Below are positions 49,607 through 57,799 of a DNA stretch of 64,000 nucleotides, in pieces. The translations under genes were made by a program, and so were the position numbers. Positions within the stretch are counted from its first letter, which is position 1; each line of letters begins with the position of its first letter. The notes below the pieces were generated by a model. It saw only the letters and a program-made list of their open reading frames with translations. It was not told the origin of the DNA and ran no database searches. The DNA comes from CAIVVT01 sp963823095 (GTDB taxonomy: Bacteria > Acidobacteriota > Terriglobia > Bryobacterales > Bryobacteraceae), in assembly GCA_963823095.1 (NCBI GenBank), contig CAWGKI010000015.1, positions 1-64,000 of the forward strand, given 5' to 3'.

Positions 49607-51010
49607 ATGAATTGGACACGACGGAGTTTTTTGGCCTCCGCCGCCGCAGCCCCTCTGCTGGCGAGCGCCGCGCATGGGGCGCCTCATGGGGACAAGACCG
49701 CCTCTTCCTCACATCCGAACGTCGTTCTAATCGTGGCCGAGGACGTCGCCGCGTGGATGTTGAGCTGCTACGGGAACCTTGAGATCAAGACCCCTAATAT
49801 CGATAAGCTCGCAGTTTCGGGCGTCCGTTTCATCAATAACTTTGCTTGCACGCCGGCCGGCTCCGCCAGCCTGGCGACGCTGCTCACGGGGCGCATCCCG
49901 CGTCAGCACGGCATCGTCGACTACCTGACGTCCTCTCCGAAGAAGAATCCGGAGCGCGGCCAATCCGCTCCGCCCGCATCCTTTGCCACCGAAGTGCTGC
50001 TCTCCGACGTGTTTTCGCCGGCCGGGTATCGCTGCGGCTTCGTTGGACGCTGGAATCTGGGGAACGACGATCACCCGGGACACGGCTTTTCCGAGACCTT
50101 CACTTTGCCCGCGGGCGATGTCGCGGGTCTCAAACCTACCTTGCTCGTGAACGGCCAGCCGGCACAGGAAAGCGGAATGACGCCCGAGGTTCTGACCCGG
50201 CAGGCTTCCGCATTCATCGACCGGCAAAACGGGCCTTTTCTTCTGGTGGTTACTTACCCGGCCATGCCCGCTTCCGGCGAAGGCCTGAGCGCAAAGTACC
50301 TCGACCTTTACAAGACCGCGGAATTCCAGACATTTGGCATCCAACCGGCCTCGGCCTCGGCTCTGGACGGTAGGGAGATGCTGGCCGACACGGTGGCGTC
50401 AATACGCACGGCGGCGGCAGCGACATCGCTGCTCGACGAGCAGGTCGGAGCGTTGCAGAAGAAGATCATCCAGAAGGGGATCTTCGAAAACACGGTAGTT
50501 GTCTTCACCAGCGCTACGGGGCAGTTCCTGGGCCGGCGCGGACTCTGGGGTTCTGGCTATGCATCCAACCCGCCGAATCTTCTTGAGGAGTCGGTGCACA
50601 CGCCGCTCATCGTGAGCTGGCCGGGCCGCATCCCGACTGAATCGTCCCGCCCGGAACTGTCGAGCGCGGTGGATCTCATGCCGACCTTGTGTGAAGCCAC
50701 GGGAGTTCCCGTACCCTCGGCCAGAAACCTCCCCGGCCGCAGCATTCTTACCATCGCTTCTGGAAAGCCGCTGCCGAAGCGGCAGACTTGGAAGGATCTC
50801 GTCTTCGGGGAATTGCGCGGCATCGATATGGCTCGCGACAATCGCTTCAAGCTGATCCTGCGCGAAGAGGACCAGGGCGCGAGCGAGCTTTACGACTTGC
50901 GCAAGGACTCGAACGAGCGCATCAATCAGTTCGAAAATCAGGAATACGCGGACGTGCGCTCCCGGCTCACCGCCGAACTCCGCACGTGGCACGAGAAGTA
51001 CTCCAGCTAG
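49607..51010 (+). CDS. Sulfatase-fold protein with degenerate active site, exported
   Basis: A 467-aa alkaline-phosphatase-superfamily sulfatase with a Tat-like leader (NWTRRSFLASAAAAPLL). The fold is clear: PNVVLIVAEDVAAWML, YGNLEIKTPNIDKLA, LLTGRIPRQHGI. The expected formylglycine site C-x-P-S-R is CTPAG, so the Arg that the maturation enzyme requires is missing. The metal Asp pair reads ED, the DHG box reads SATGQ and the K-W-H motif reads RWNLG. Nearly all catalytic residues are altered while the frame is intact. Either a pseudoenzyme or a divergent hydrolase; sulfatase activity is doubtful. Confidence 0.8.
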   Translation: MNWTRRSFLASAAAAPLLASAAHGAPHGDKTASSSHPNVVLIVAEDVAAWMLSCYGNLEIKTPNIDKLAVSGVRFINNFACTPAGSASLATLLTGRIPRQHGIVDYLTSSPKKNPERGQSAPPASFATEVLLSDVFSPAGYRCGFVGRWNLGNDDHPGHGFSETFTLPAGDVAGLKPTLLVNGQPAQESGMTPEVLTRQASAFIDRQNGPFLLVVTYPAMPASGEGLSAKYLDLYKTAEFQTFGIQPASASALDGREMLADTVASIRTAAAATSLLDEQVGALQKKIIQKGIFENTVVVFTSATGQFLGRRGLWGSGYASNPPNLLEESVHTPLIVSWPGRIPTESSRPELSSAVDLMPTLCEATGVPVPSARNLPGRSILTIASGKPLPKRQTWKDLVFGELRGIDMARDNRFKLILREEDQGASELYDLRKDSNERINQFENQEYADVRSRLTAELRTWHEKYSS

Positions 51011-51038
51011 TACCCAGACCGCGAAGAACTGTTCCTTT

Positions 51039-51126
51039 GTGGGGCAGCTTGGCAAGCTGCGTGCCGGTTGGCAACCGGCGCGCGCGGCGATTGCCAATCG
51101 CCGCGCAGGATACCATCCTGCCCCAC
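51039..51126. repeat. Multi-branched palindromic element with 9-bp outer stem
   Basis: GTGGGGCAG (51039-51047) and CTGCCCCAC (51118-51126) form an outer stem. Inside are four inner hairpins in series: AGCTTGGCAAGCT, GCCGGTTGGCAACCGGC, GCGGCGATTGCCAATCGCC and GGATACCATCC. Three share a TTGGCAA or TTGCCAA core. The whole could fold as a cruciform-like cloverleaf in RNA or single-stranded DNA. Confidence 0.65.
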
Positions 51127-51241
51127 AGAATTCGCCCTTTTCCACACGGTCACAGCACTAGCGCGCGTGGTTAGTCATGCTGGCGTGGTGGGACAGGCCT
51201 TCAGCCCCGCCCGTATTGGCGCGCACCTGCGGCTGTGCTCT

Positions 51242-51335
51242 GTGGCGTACGCTTCAGCGTGCAGTGCCGGCACTCCTGCCGGCATAGTCCAGACGTCGAC
51301 AAGAGTGTCGACACAGCTCGCTCAAGGTGTGCCAC
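51242..51335 (+). repeat. ~95-bp dispersed repeat, copy 2
   Basis: Begins GTGGCGTACGCTTCAGCGTG and has the middle CGGCACTCCTGCCGGCAT, then GTCGACAAGAGTGTCGAC, and ends GTGTGCCAC. The ends are inverted relative to each other. It lies next to the multi-branched element and just before the end of the VOC gene. Confidence 0.7.
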
Positions 51336-51344
51336 ATACGTCCG

Positions 51345-52130
51345 CTACCCGGCCTGTTCCAGCTTGATGATCGAGAAGCACGCACCTTGCGGATCGTCCA
51401 CCGCAGCCATGCGGCCGACACCCGGCGCGTCGAATGGTCCATACTTCACCGTCGCGCCCATTTCCTTCGCTTTGGCCGCCGTCGCGTCACAATCCGCTAC
51501 CTGAATGTAGATGCCCCAACGCGACGGCATGCCTTTCCAATGTTCGTCCATTGGCAGCAGTCCGCCACGCGGTTGCCCGTCGGTGCTGAACTCGATGTAG
51601 GTTTCCATGCCCGCGTTGTTCTTGGTCTCCCAGCCGAAAAGGCCGGAATAGAAAGTGCGCGCCTGCGCCGTGTCCCATGTGGCGAGTTCGCTCCAGCAGA
51701 CTGCATTGACTTCGTTCAGCACGCCTGCGCCGCTATGACGCTTCGCTTGCCACAGTGCGAACTGCGCCCCGCCGGGATCCTTGCAGTTCACCATCCGTCC
51801 CACGTCCATCACATCGAAAGGAGGCTGAAGCAGCTCGCCTCCGAGCTCGGTAACTTTGGCTGCGGATGCGTCCATGTCCGGCGTTGCGAAATACACGATC
51901 CAGCGGGACGCCACGCCCTCCGCGACCACTCTGGGTGAAAGCGTGTAGGCCGCGCCGGCGCTGCGTCCGTCCAACTGGAACATCGTATAGAATTCGCCGC
52001 CGCCGATCGGGCCATCCTGCGCCGCCCACCCGAACAGCAGGCCGTAGAAGTCCTTTGCCGCAGTTTGGTCCGTCGTGCCGAGTTCAAACCAGCAGGGCGT
52101 CCCGATAGAGTAAGCGTCAACAGTCGCCAT
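51345..52130 (-). CDS. Two-domain VOC (glyoxalase-fold) protein
   Basis: A 261-aa protein from ATG 52130 (GGAGG eight bases upstream) with two tandem VOC domains. The first begins TPCWFELGTTDQTAAKDFY and the second VCWSELATWDTAQARTFYSG. Both have the FGW turn and a closing DPQGA/DPGGAQF motif. Two-domain members include extradiol dioxygenase-like and glyoxalase/bleomycin-resistance-like proteins. Metal ligands are incomplete by eye, and the substrate is unknown. Confidence 0.8.
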   Translation of the reverse strand: MATVDAYSIGTPCWFELGTTDQTAAKDFYGLLFGWAAQDGPIGGGEFYTMFQLDGRSAGAAYTLSPRVVAEGVASRWIVYFATPDMDASAAKVTELGGELLQPPFDVMDVGRMVNCKDPGGAQFALWQAKRHSGAGVLNEVNAVCWSELATWDTAQARTFYSGLFGWETKNNAGMETYIEFSTDGQPRGGLLPMDEHWKGMPSRWGIYIQVADCDATAAKAKEMGATVKYGPFDAPGVGRMAAVDDPQGACFSIIKLEQAG

Positions 52131-52281
52131 CGCAGAATCCTCCGCCGGGCAAGTGTAACACGGGACGCGCCAATTAAACGCCCCTGAAGTCGGTGGCGCG
52201 CCTAGTTGACCGGAGCGGGCGAGTGGCGATAGCGTCAAAGGTTCCGGTGGCGCATTGAGGCCGCCGCGAGGAGGCTCTGTC

Positions 52282-53427
52282 TTGAAGACAAGCACTGCGA
52301 TTCTCAGCCTGACGGCCGCGGCTCTCCTGATGAGCGGCTGCGCCGAAAAGAAGAAGGAAACCCCGATGTCATCGTCCATCACCAAAGCGCCATTCGGCAA
52401 ACTCGCCGACGGCACGCCCGTCGATATTTACACCTTGAAGAATGCCGCCGGCATGGAAGTGGCGATCACCACCTACGGCGGACGCGTCGTGTCGCTGAAG
52501 ACTCCGGGGCGCGACGGCAAGTTCGCCGACGTGGTCCTGGGCTTCGACAACCTGGAAGGGTATCTGGGCGACAACCCGTTCTTCGGCGCGCTGGTCGGCC
52601 GCTATGGCAACCGCATCGCCAAAGGCCATTTCAAGCTGGATGGCAAAGACTACAAGCTCGCCATCAACAACGGCGCCAATTCGCTGCATGGCGGCTTAAA
52701 GGGCTTTGACAAAGTGGTCTGGACGGGCAGGGAAGTGCCGGGCGGCGATCCGTCGCTGGAACTCACCTACTTGAGCAAGGACATGGAAGAGGGTTATCCG
52801 GGCAACCTGACCCAGAAGGTCACCTACACGCTGACTCCCGCCAATGAACTGAAGATCGACTACTCGGCGACGACGGACAAAGACACCGTCGTCAACGTGA
52901 CCAATCACAGCTACTTCAACCTGGCCGGCCAGGGACAGGGCGACATCCTCGGCCATGTACTGCAATTGAGCGCCGCGAAGTTCACTCCGGTGGACGCCGG
53001 TCTGATCCCGACGGGCGAACTCAAGAACGTCGAAGGCACGCCCTTCGATTTCCGTCAGCCCACCGTAATCGGCGCGCGCATCAACGCCGATGACGAGCAG
53101 ATCAAGCGCGGCGGCGGTTACGACCACAACTTCGTCGTGGACGGAACGCCGGGCACGCTGCGGCTGGCCGCGCGAGTCAGCGAACCGACCTCAGGCCGCG
53201 TGATGGAAGTCTCCACCACCGAGCCGGGCGTGCAGTTCTACACGGGCAACTTCCTGGATGGCACAGTCAAAGGCAAGGGCGGAGTCGCCTACGCCAAACG
53301 CTCAGGCTTCTGCCTGGAAACGCAACATTTCCCGGATTCGCCGAACCACCCAGACTTCCCGACAACGACATTGAAGCCGGGCGCGGAGTACAAGTCCACG
53401 ACGGTCTTCAAGTTCTCTGCGCAGTAG
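52282..53427 (+). CDS. Aldose 1-epimerase (mutarotase), lipoprotein-type
   Basis: A 381-aa galactose mutarotase-family protein. The start is TTG 52282, seven bases after GAGGAGG. The leader ends LLMSGC, a lipobox with lipidated Cys, so it is probably anchored in a membrane. The catalytic region shows GRYGNRIAKGHF, NSLHGGLKGFDK, NVTNHSYFNL with the conserved His, and a C-terminal QFYTGNF and Glu region. It interconverts alpha and beta sugars, useful for galactose, xylose or arabinose released outside the cell. A strong terminator follows. Confidence 0.9.
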   Translation: MKTSTAILSLTAAALLMSGCAEKKKETPMSSSITKAPFGKLADGTPVDIYTLKNAAGMEVAITTYGGRVVSLKTPGRDGKFADVVLGFDNLEGYLGDNPFFGALVGRYGNRIAKGHFKLDGKDYKLAINNGANSLHGGLKGFDKVVWTGREVPGGDPSLELTYLSKDMEEGYPGNLTQKVTYTLTPANELKIDYSATTDKDTVVNVTNHSYFNLAGQGQGDILGHVLQLSAAKFTPVDAGLIPTGELKNVEGTPFDFRQPTVIGARINADDEQIKRGGGYDHNFVVDGTPGTLRLAARVSEPTSGRVMEVSTTEPGVQFYTGNFLDGTVKGKGGVAYAKRSGFCLETQHFPDSPNHPDFPTTTLKPGAEYKSTTVFKFSAQ

Positions 53428-53460
53428 CGCGCTCGGCCTGGCACATGTGAATGCAAAGGG

Positions 53461-53487
53461 GCGCCTCCTCGGGGGCGCTCTTTTTTT
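53461..53487 (+). terminator. Rho-independent terminator after aldose epimerase
   Basis: A GC-rich stem (GCGCCTC with GGGGCGC, one G-T pair) followed by seven T residues at 53481-53487, about 33 bases past the stop codon. Confidence 0.85.
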
Positions 53488-53598
53488 GTGTTCGCCTTCT
53501 TCAAGAGAACCCCAGCCGCAGGCATCCGGCGATACCGGCATCCAATTCCGCCGATCCGCATCTGTTCTCCTATCCCCCAATACAAGGAGCTATGCGAT

Positions 53599-54570
53599 AT
53601 GCCGCTGCCGTCAGACGAGAAACTAATCCAACTCAGTAGTGATTTGATCGAGCAAATCCAGGTCATTTTCGGCCGGCACCCCGGCCTTCGCCCGGCCCAT
53701 GCCAAGGGCATTTTGCTGACGGGCACATTCACTCCCGATCCCCAGGCCGCGTCGCTCACTCGCGCGCCTCACGCCGCTCGCGCGTCCACGCCGGTCACCG
53801 TGCGTTTCTCCAACTCCACCGGACTGCCCACGATACCCGACAACGCGCCCAACGCGAATCCTCGCGGCATGGCCATCCGCTTCCACCTGGCCGAGCGCGT
53901 TCACACGGACGTCATCGGCCATTCAGCCGACGGCTTCCCGACCAGGACGGGCCAGGAATTCCTCGAGTTCCTGCGCGCTGTCGCCGCGAGCGCCTCGGCG
54001 AAGACTTCGCCCACGCCGATCGAGGCGTTTCTTGGCGCGCATCCGGCCGCTCTCGCCTACGTGCAAACGCCTAAGCCAAGTCCTTCGAGCTTCGCGCGGG
54101 AAGCCTACTTCGGCGTGACGGCGATGCGCTTTCTCGATAAGCAAGGCGTCGCTCGCCACGGGCGTTACCGCATTGCTCCGCGGGCCGGCGTGGAACATCT
54201 CGATGAAGCGACGGCCCAAGCCAAGAGCGCCGACTACCTCTTTGACGAACTCGCCCATCGCGTCGCGGCCGGCCCGATTCGATTCGACATCCACGTCCAG
54301 GTCGCCGCCGATTCCGACAAGGTGGATGACGCCACCATCCACTGGCCCGAGGACCGGCCCATGATTCATTTCGGCACCCTCGCGCTGACCGCAGAGGCGC
54401 CGGATAACGCCGCTCAGCAGCAGCGCATCATCTTCGATCCGATTCCCCGCGTGGACGGCATCGAGCCCTCGGACGACCCACTGCTCGAGTTGCGCGCGGC
54501 GGTCTACCTGCTGAGCGGCCGCGCGCGCCGCCAGGCCTCGGAGAGTGCGTTGAAAGCCTCAAAACCGTAG
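53599..54570 (+). CDS. Small catalase-related heme peroxidase-like protein
   Basis: A 323-aa single-domain catalase-fold protein from ATG 53599, with AAGGAG nine bases upstream. It has RPAHAKGILLTGTFTP with the distal His, VRFSNSTG, NPRGMAIRFHL and a C-terminal R-x3-Y (RAAVY) for the heme-ligand Tyr. This size matches the srpA-like catalase-related peroxidase group. No signal peptide is seen, so it is probably cytoplasmic. Organic or hydrogen peroxide removal is likely, with true catalase activity uncertain. Confidence 0.85.
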   Translation: MPLPSDEKLIQLSSDLIEQIQVIFGRHPGLRPAHAKGILLTGTFTPDPQAASLTRAPHAARASTPVTVRFSNSTGLPTIPDNAPNANPRGMAIRFHLAERVHTDVIGHSADGFPTRTGQEFLEFLRAVAASASAKTSPTPIEAFLGAHPAALAYVQTPKPSPSSFAREAYFGVTAMRFLDKQGVARHGRYRIAPRAGVEHLDEATAQAKSADYLFDELAHRVAAGPIRFDIHVQVAADSDKVDDATIHWPEDRPMIHFGTLALTAEAPDNAAQQQRIIFDPIPRVDGIEPSDDPLLELRAAVYLLSGRARRQASESALKASKP

Positions 54571-54969
54571 GGCCTTACCGTTGTGAGGCGCTAACTTATC
54601 GATCCCAGGTGGGCAGTTGAGCGAGAACCGTAACTCCCTACGGTCTTGGAGTTTCTGCCACCGGCGGTTAGCACTGAAAAAGTCCGGCAAGGTCGAGTGC
54701 TGCGGGCATTCAGCCACGCTCCACCACGCGCTTGCAGGTTTCCCTTCGCGCTTGACTGGAATGGTCACCATTTGACAGGCAGCGAGTACAAGCTGGATGT
54801 GCACGTCTATGGCAAATCGTGGCGCCGGCTTATATAGACTGTAGGAGAAGCGCGCCGGAAGGTTGCGCTGGCACGTCCGATGCCAGCGACGGAGACGACG
54901 TCAGATCGGTTGGGCCTTGATTCGCCCCGGGACGGAGTTTGCTTCGCGCGAGGAGATGCGGGAGGGCGT
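54571..54969. other. Intergenic, no gene recognised
   Basis: About 400 bases. No frame is recognisable and no clear terminator follows the peroxidase. A GGAGG site lies near 54961. Confidence 0.35.
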
Positions 54970-55791
54970 ATGGAACTTGAACTTCTGCTCGAGACAGCTC
55001 CCTGGGAGTGGCCGGAGAACACCTGGAAGAAACTGCACGGCTTTCTGATCGATCGCCACGCCGACGCAGCCGATCGGCTGATCGCGGCCGAGTTGGGGGG
55101 CGATCTTGTCGTAATGAACGACAAGTTGGCCGACGCTCTCCTGGAGATCGTCCGAAATCCCGACGAGCCGGAGGAGCTGCGAGCCAAGGCGGCGACTTCG
55201 CTCGGTCCTGTGCTCGAGGATACGGACACCAGCGGCTTCGATGTGCCGGACGAAGTGAACATAGCTCCGGCCACCTTCGTCAAAATCGCGGACTCGCTGC
55301 GACAGCTATACCGCGACGAGAGCATCCCCAAGTTGGTGCGCCGGAGAATCCTCGAGGCATCGGTGCGCGCTCCCGAGGACTGGCATAAGGACGCGATCAA
55401 GACCGCCTATGCCAGCGGCGACAGAGAGTGGGTATTGACGGCCGTGTTTTCGATGCGATGGGTCAAAGGCCTCGACCGTCAAATCCTGGAGGCATTGAAG
55501 CACCCCGACCCTGAGATCCACTTCGAGGCGGTCGAGGCGGCCGGCAACTGGGGAATCGGCGCGGCCTGGTCTCACGTCGCCGATCTGGTCGGAAACGCTC
55601 GCACTCCCAAGCCGCTGCTGTTGGCTGCCATCGCCGCGGTTGCCAGCATCCGTCCGCGGGATGCCGACGAGATCCTGGCGGACCTCGCGGATTCCGACGA
55701 CGAAGAAATCGCCGAGGCTGCCGAAGATGCCATGATGATGGCCGATGCCAGCTTTGACGAAGATGACGAAGACGACGAGGAGGCCAGATAG
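54970..55791 (+). CDS. HEAT-repeat protein with acidic C-terminus
   Basis: A 273-aa all-helical protein from ATG 54970 with a GGAGG site just upstream. Paired helices of HEAT type occur at about residues 50-230, for example PDEPEELRAKAATSLGPVL and HPDPEIHFEAVEAAGNWG. The last 30 residues are nearly all Asp, Glu, Ala and Met (DEDDEDDEEAR). No enzyme motif or signal peptide is seen. HEAT proteins usually mediate protein binding; the partner is unknown. Confidence 0.75.
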   Translation: MELELLLETAPWEWPENTWKKLHGFLIDRHADAADRLIAAELGGDLVVMNDKLADALLEIVRNPDEPEELRAKAATSLGPVLEDTDTSGFDVPDEVNIAPATFVKIADSLRQLYRDESIPKLVRRRILEASVRAPEDWHKDAIKTAYASGDREWVLTAVFSMRWVKGLDRQILEALKHPDPEIHFEAVEAAGNWGIGAAWSHVADLVGNARTPKPLLLAAIAAVASIRPRDADEILADLADSDDEEIAEAAEDAMMMADASFDEDDEDDEEAR

Positions 55792-55851
55792 CACGCCATC
55801 CGGACGGTCCCGCGCGGCTGCCGGGTGAGGGGCGAGCCCGATTGAGCCGTT

Positions 55852-55946
55852 GTGGCGCACGATTTAGCGTGCAGTGGCGGCACTCCTGCCGCCATAAGCC
55901 GGACGTCGACAAGTGTGTCGACGCAGCACGCTAATGCGTACGCCAC
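55852..55946 (+). repeat. ~95-bp dispersed repeat, copy 3
   Basis: Begins GTGGCGCACGATTTAGCGTG, has GGCGGCACTCCTGCCGCC, GTCGACAAGTGTGTCGAC and ends GCACGCTAATGCGTACGCCAC in two pieces. It is close to copy 2 and inverted relative to copy 1. Confidence 0.7.
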
Positions 55947-55989
55947 GCCAGCCTGATCATGCCTCTCGCGCGCATAGGAGAATGGGAGC

Positions 55990-56370
55990 ATGACCGGCGT
56001 GAGAATGGACAAGTGGCTTTGGGCCGCACGATTCTTCAAGACGCGAGCGCTCGCATCGCACGCGTGTGAGCTCGGCAGGATTCAGTCCAGCGGACAACCA
56101 GCCAAGCCGGCCCGCGAAGTTCGCGTCGGCGACATGCTGCACGTTACGAACGACGGCGGCGATTTCGATGTGGAGGTCCTGCTGCTCAGCGAGATGCGCG
56201 GCCCGGCCTCGGTCGCGCAGACGCTTTACCGCGAGACGGAAGCGAGCCGCGAGTTGCGAAAGAAGGCCGCCGAGGAACGCAAAGCGATGCCGCATTTCGA
56301 ATCGTCCCGTGAAGGTAAGCCCTCGAAACGCGACTACCGTCAATTGGACCGGCTTAGGGGCAGAGGCTGA
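55990..56370 (+). CDS. hslR: S4-domain RNA-binding heat-shock protein (Hsp15-like)
   Basis: A 126-aa protein with an S4 RNA-binding domain at the N-terminus: MDKWLWAARFFKTRALASHA and the GRIQSSGQPAKPAREVRVGD turn. A basic tail follows. The layout matches HslR/Hsp15, which binds stalled 50S subunits carrying peptidyl-tRNA. GGAG precedes the ATG; ATG 56005 is an alternative. Convergent with the small membrane gene, separated by a hairpin. Confidence 0.85.
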   Translation: MTGVRMDKWLWAARFFKTRALASHACELGRIQSSGQPAKPAREVRVGDMLHVTNDGGDFDVEVLLLSEMRGPASVAQTLYRETEASRELRKKAAEERKAMPHFESSREGKPSKRDYRQLDRLRGRG

Positions 56371-56390
56371 CTGCCGAGTTCCTGGGACTG

Positions 56391-56428
56391 ACAGGAATTC
56401 GGTCCGTCCTTTCGGACCGAATTCCTGT
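56391..56428. repeat. Perfect 16-bp hairpin between convergent genes
   Basis: ACAGGAATTCGGTCCG (56391-56406) pairs perfectly with 56413-56428 around loop TCCTTT. It lies between the hslR stop and the small membrane protein gene. There is no T-tract on the plus strand. It could act as a bidirectional terminator. Confidence 0.65.
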
Positions 56429-56547
56429 GCGTCTCCGCTTATCGAGGGTGCGCGAGTGCGGACAAACCCGAATGAGCGTCAGCGCAGTAAAGGCGCGCCG
56501 GTGCGCCTGTTCCAAGCTGGCCACGCTCATCGCCGCGTGAATTGCCG

Positions 56548-56886
56548 TCAATGCTCCGGGCTTTCCGCCGTGGCGGGGCCGGGGCCGCAACGTTCGCGCA
56601 TGCCCTGCCGGAAACGTTCACGCTCTTCCGGCGTCATTTTTTCGCGCCAGCCGCCCATTCGACCCCGGAAACCTGAACCCTGATTCCCGTGGCACCCAAA
56701 TCCCCCAAACAGGATGCGGCACAGCGCCAGGATTCCCAACGCCTGCCAGAATGTGACTTCGCGCAACCCGAATATCGGCGGCAGCAGCCAGTTCCAGAGC
56801 AGCCGCACGACTTCGCCCCCGAGCGCGATGAACGCGAATATCGCCAGAATCGCCAACGGAGCGAGCCACATCCATTTCTTCTTCAT
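56548..56886 (-). CDS. Small membrane protein co-transcribed with an ECF sigma factor
   Basis: A 112-aa protein from ATG 56886, ten bases after the sigma factor stop. The N-terminus has Lys then two hydrophobic segments (WLAPLAILAIFAFIALGG and TFWQALGILALCRILFGG). A basic-acidic tail follows: GRMGGWREKMTPEERERFRQGM. No zinc-binding or anti-sigma (ZAS) motif is visible, but the position suggests it could hold the sigma factor at the membrane. That role is inferred from context only. Confidence 0.65.
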   Translation of the reverse strand: MKKKWMWLAPLAILAIFAFIALGGEVVRLLWNWLLPPIFGLREVTFWQALGILALCRILFGGFGCHGNQGSGFRGRMGGWREKMTPEERERFRQGMRERCGPGPATAESPEH

Positions 56887-56896
56887 CTTAGTTTCC

Positions 56897-57481
56897 TCAT
56901 GCTTTCGTGAATTCGTCGTAGACGCTTTGCAGACGCTCGCGCAGGCGCAGCACCGCATAGCGTTTGCGCGACAGGAGCGTATTGATGCTCACGCCGCTCC
57001 CGGCCGCGATCTCCTTGAAACTGCGCCCCTCCACCTCGTGCGCGACAAACACCTCGCGCTGCTCCGCGGGCAGATCGTCGACCGCCAGCTCGAGAGCATC
57101 CAGCAGCACGCCCCGCGCGTAGAGCGCCTCCGGTCCGGCATCGGGCGATGGCAGCAGGTCTTCGAAACGCAGCAACTCGCCGTCCTGGCCGGTAACGGAG
57201 GCCTCGCTGAAGCTCTCGGCCTTCTTCTTGCGGAAGAGATCGGTGATGCGGTTGCGCGCCACGCGAAATAGCCAGCCGGTGACGTGCTCAATCGGCATCA
57301 GCAGGCGGTTCGCCTCCACCAACTCGTAGAAGACGTCCTGCAGGATGTCTTCGGCGTCGCGCGGGTCGGGAACGCGCCGGCGAATAAAGCTGCTCAGCCG
57401 GGAGCGCTCCCGCTCGACCGCCTCCGAGATCCGCCGGTCCTGTTCGAGTGCCATCCGTTCCAGGCTCAATGCGTCCTGCAT
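56897..57481 (-). CDS. ECF-type RNA polymerase sigma factor
   Basis: A 194-aa sigma-70 family factor of the ECF type with regions 2 and 4 only. Region 2 includes DPRDAEDILQDVFYELVE and GWLFRVARNRITDLFR. Region 4 includes LPAEQREVFVAHEVEGRSFKEIA, then the helix-turn-helix GVSINTLLSRKRYAVLRLRE. It would redirect RNA polymerase to a stress or envelope regulon. The start at 57481 has a weak ribosome site; ATG 57454 is possible. Confidence 0.9.
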   Translation of the reverse strand: MQDALSLERMALEQDRRISEAVERERSRLSSFIRRRVPDPRDAEDILQDVFYELVEANRLLMPIEHVTGWLFRVARNRITDLFRKKKAESFSEASVTGQDGELLRFEDLLPSPDAGPEALYARGVLLDALELAVDDLPAEQREVFVAHEVEGRSFKEIAAGSGVSINTLLSRKRYAVLRLRERLQSVYDEFTKA

Positions 57482-57799
57482 CTACGGTAGTAGACGAAAC
57501 AAGGCCCTGGATATTGTGGGGACGCCGCGGAGCCGATTCGGGGCCGCGAAGAAGCGCGCGCATCCACAACTTCGGCCTCGAAGCTCGCTGAAAGGGGCGG
57601 TTCGCGGCAAACAGGGTGCGGTTGGCAACTCTAGGTTGGATCGGCGGTCTTGAGCGCGTTTGTCAGGACTGATCAGACGGCAGGCCGCTGCTGGTCATGG
57701 ATCGCGTCTTGCGTCCCAGAAGCGTCACCGAAACTCGCCCGGAATTTGCGACCTGCTTCAGGCAGTCCGCATCTCCTTCTCAAGAGGAGATGCCCCACC
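57482..57799. other. Divergent intergenic region, no gene recognised
   Basis: 318 bases between divergent genes. Promoters for both the sigma operon and the ADH gene should lie here. I cannot define them. Confidence 0.35.
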
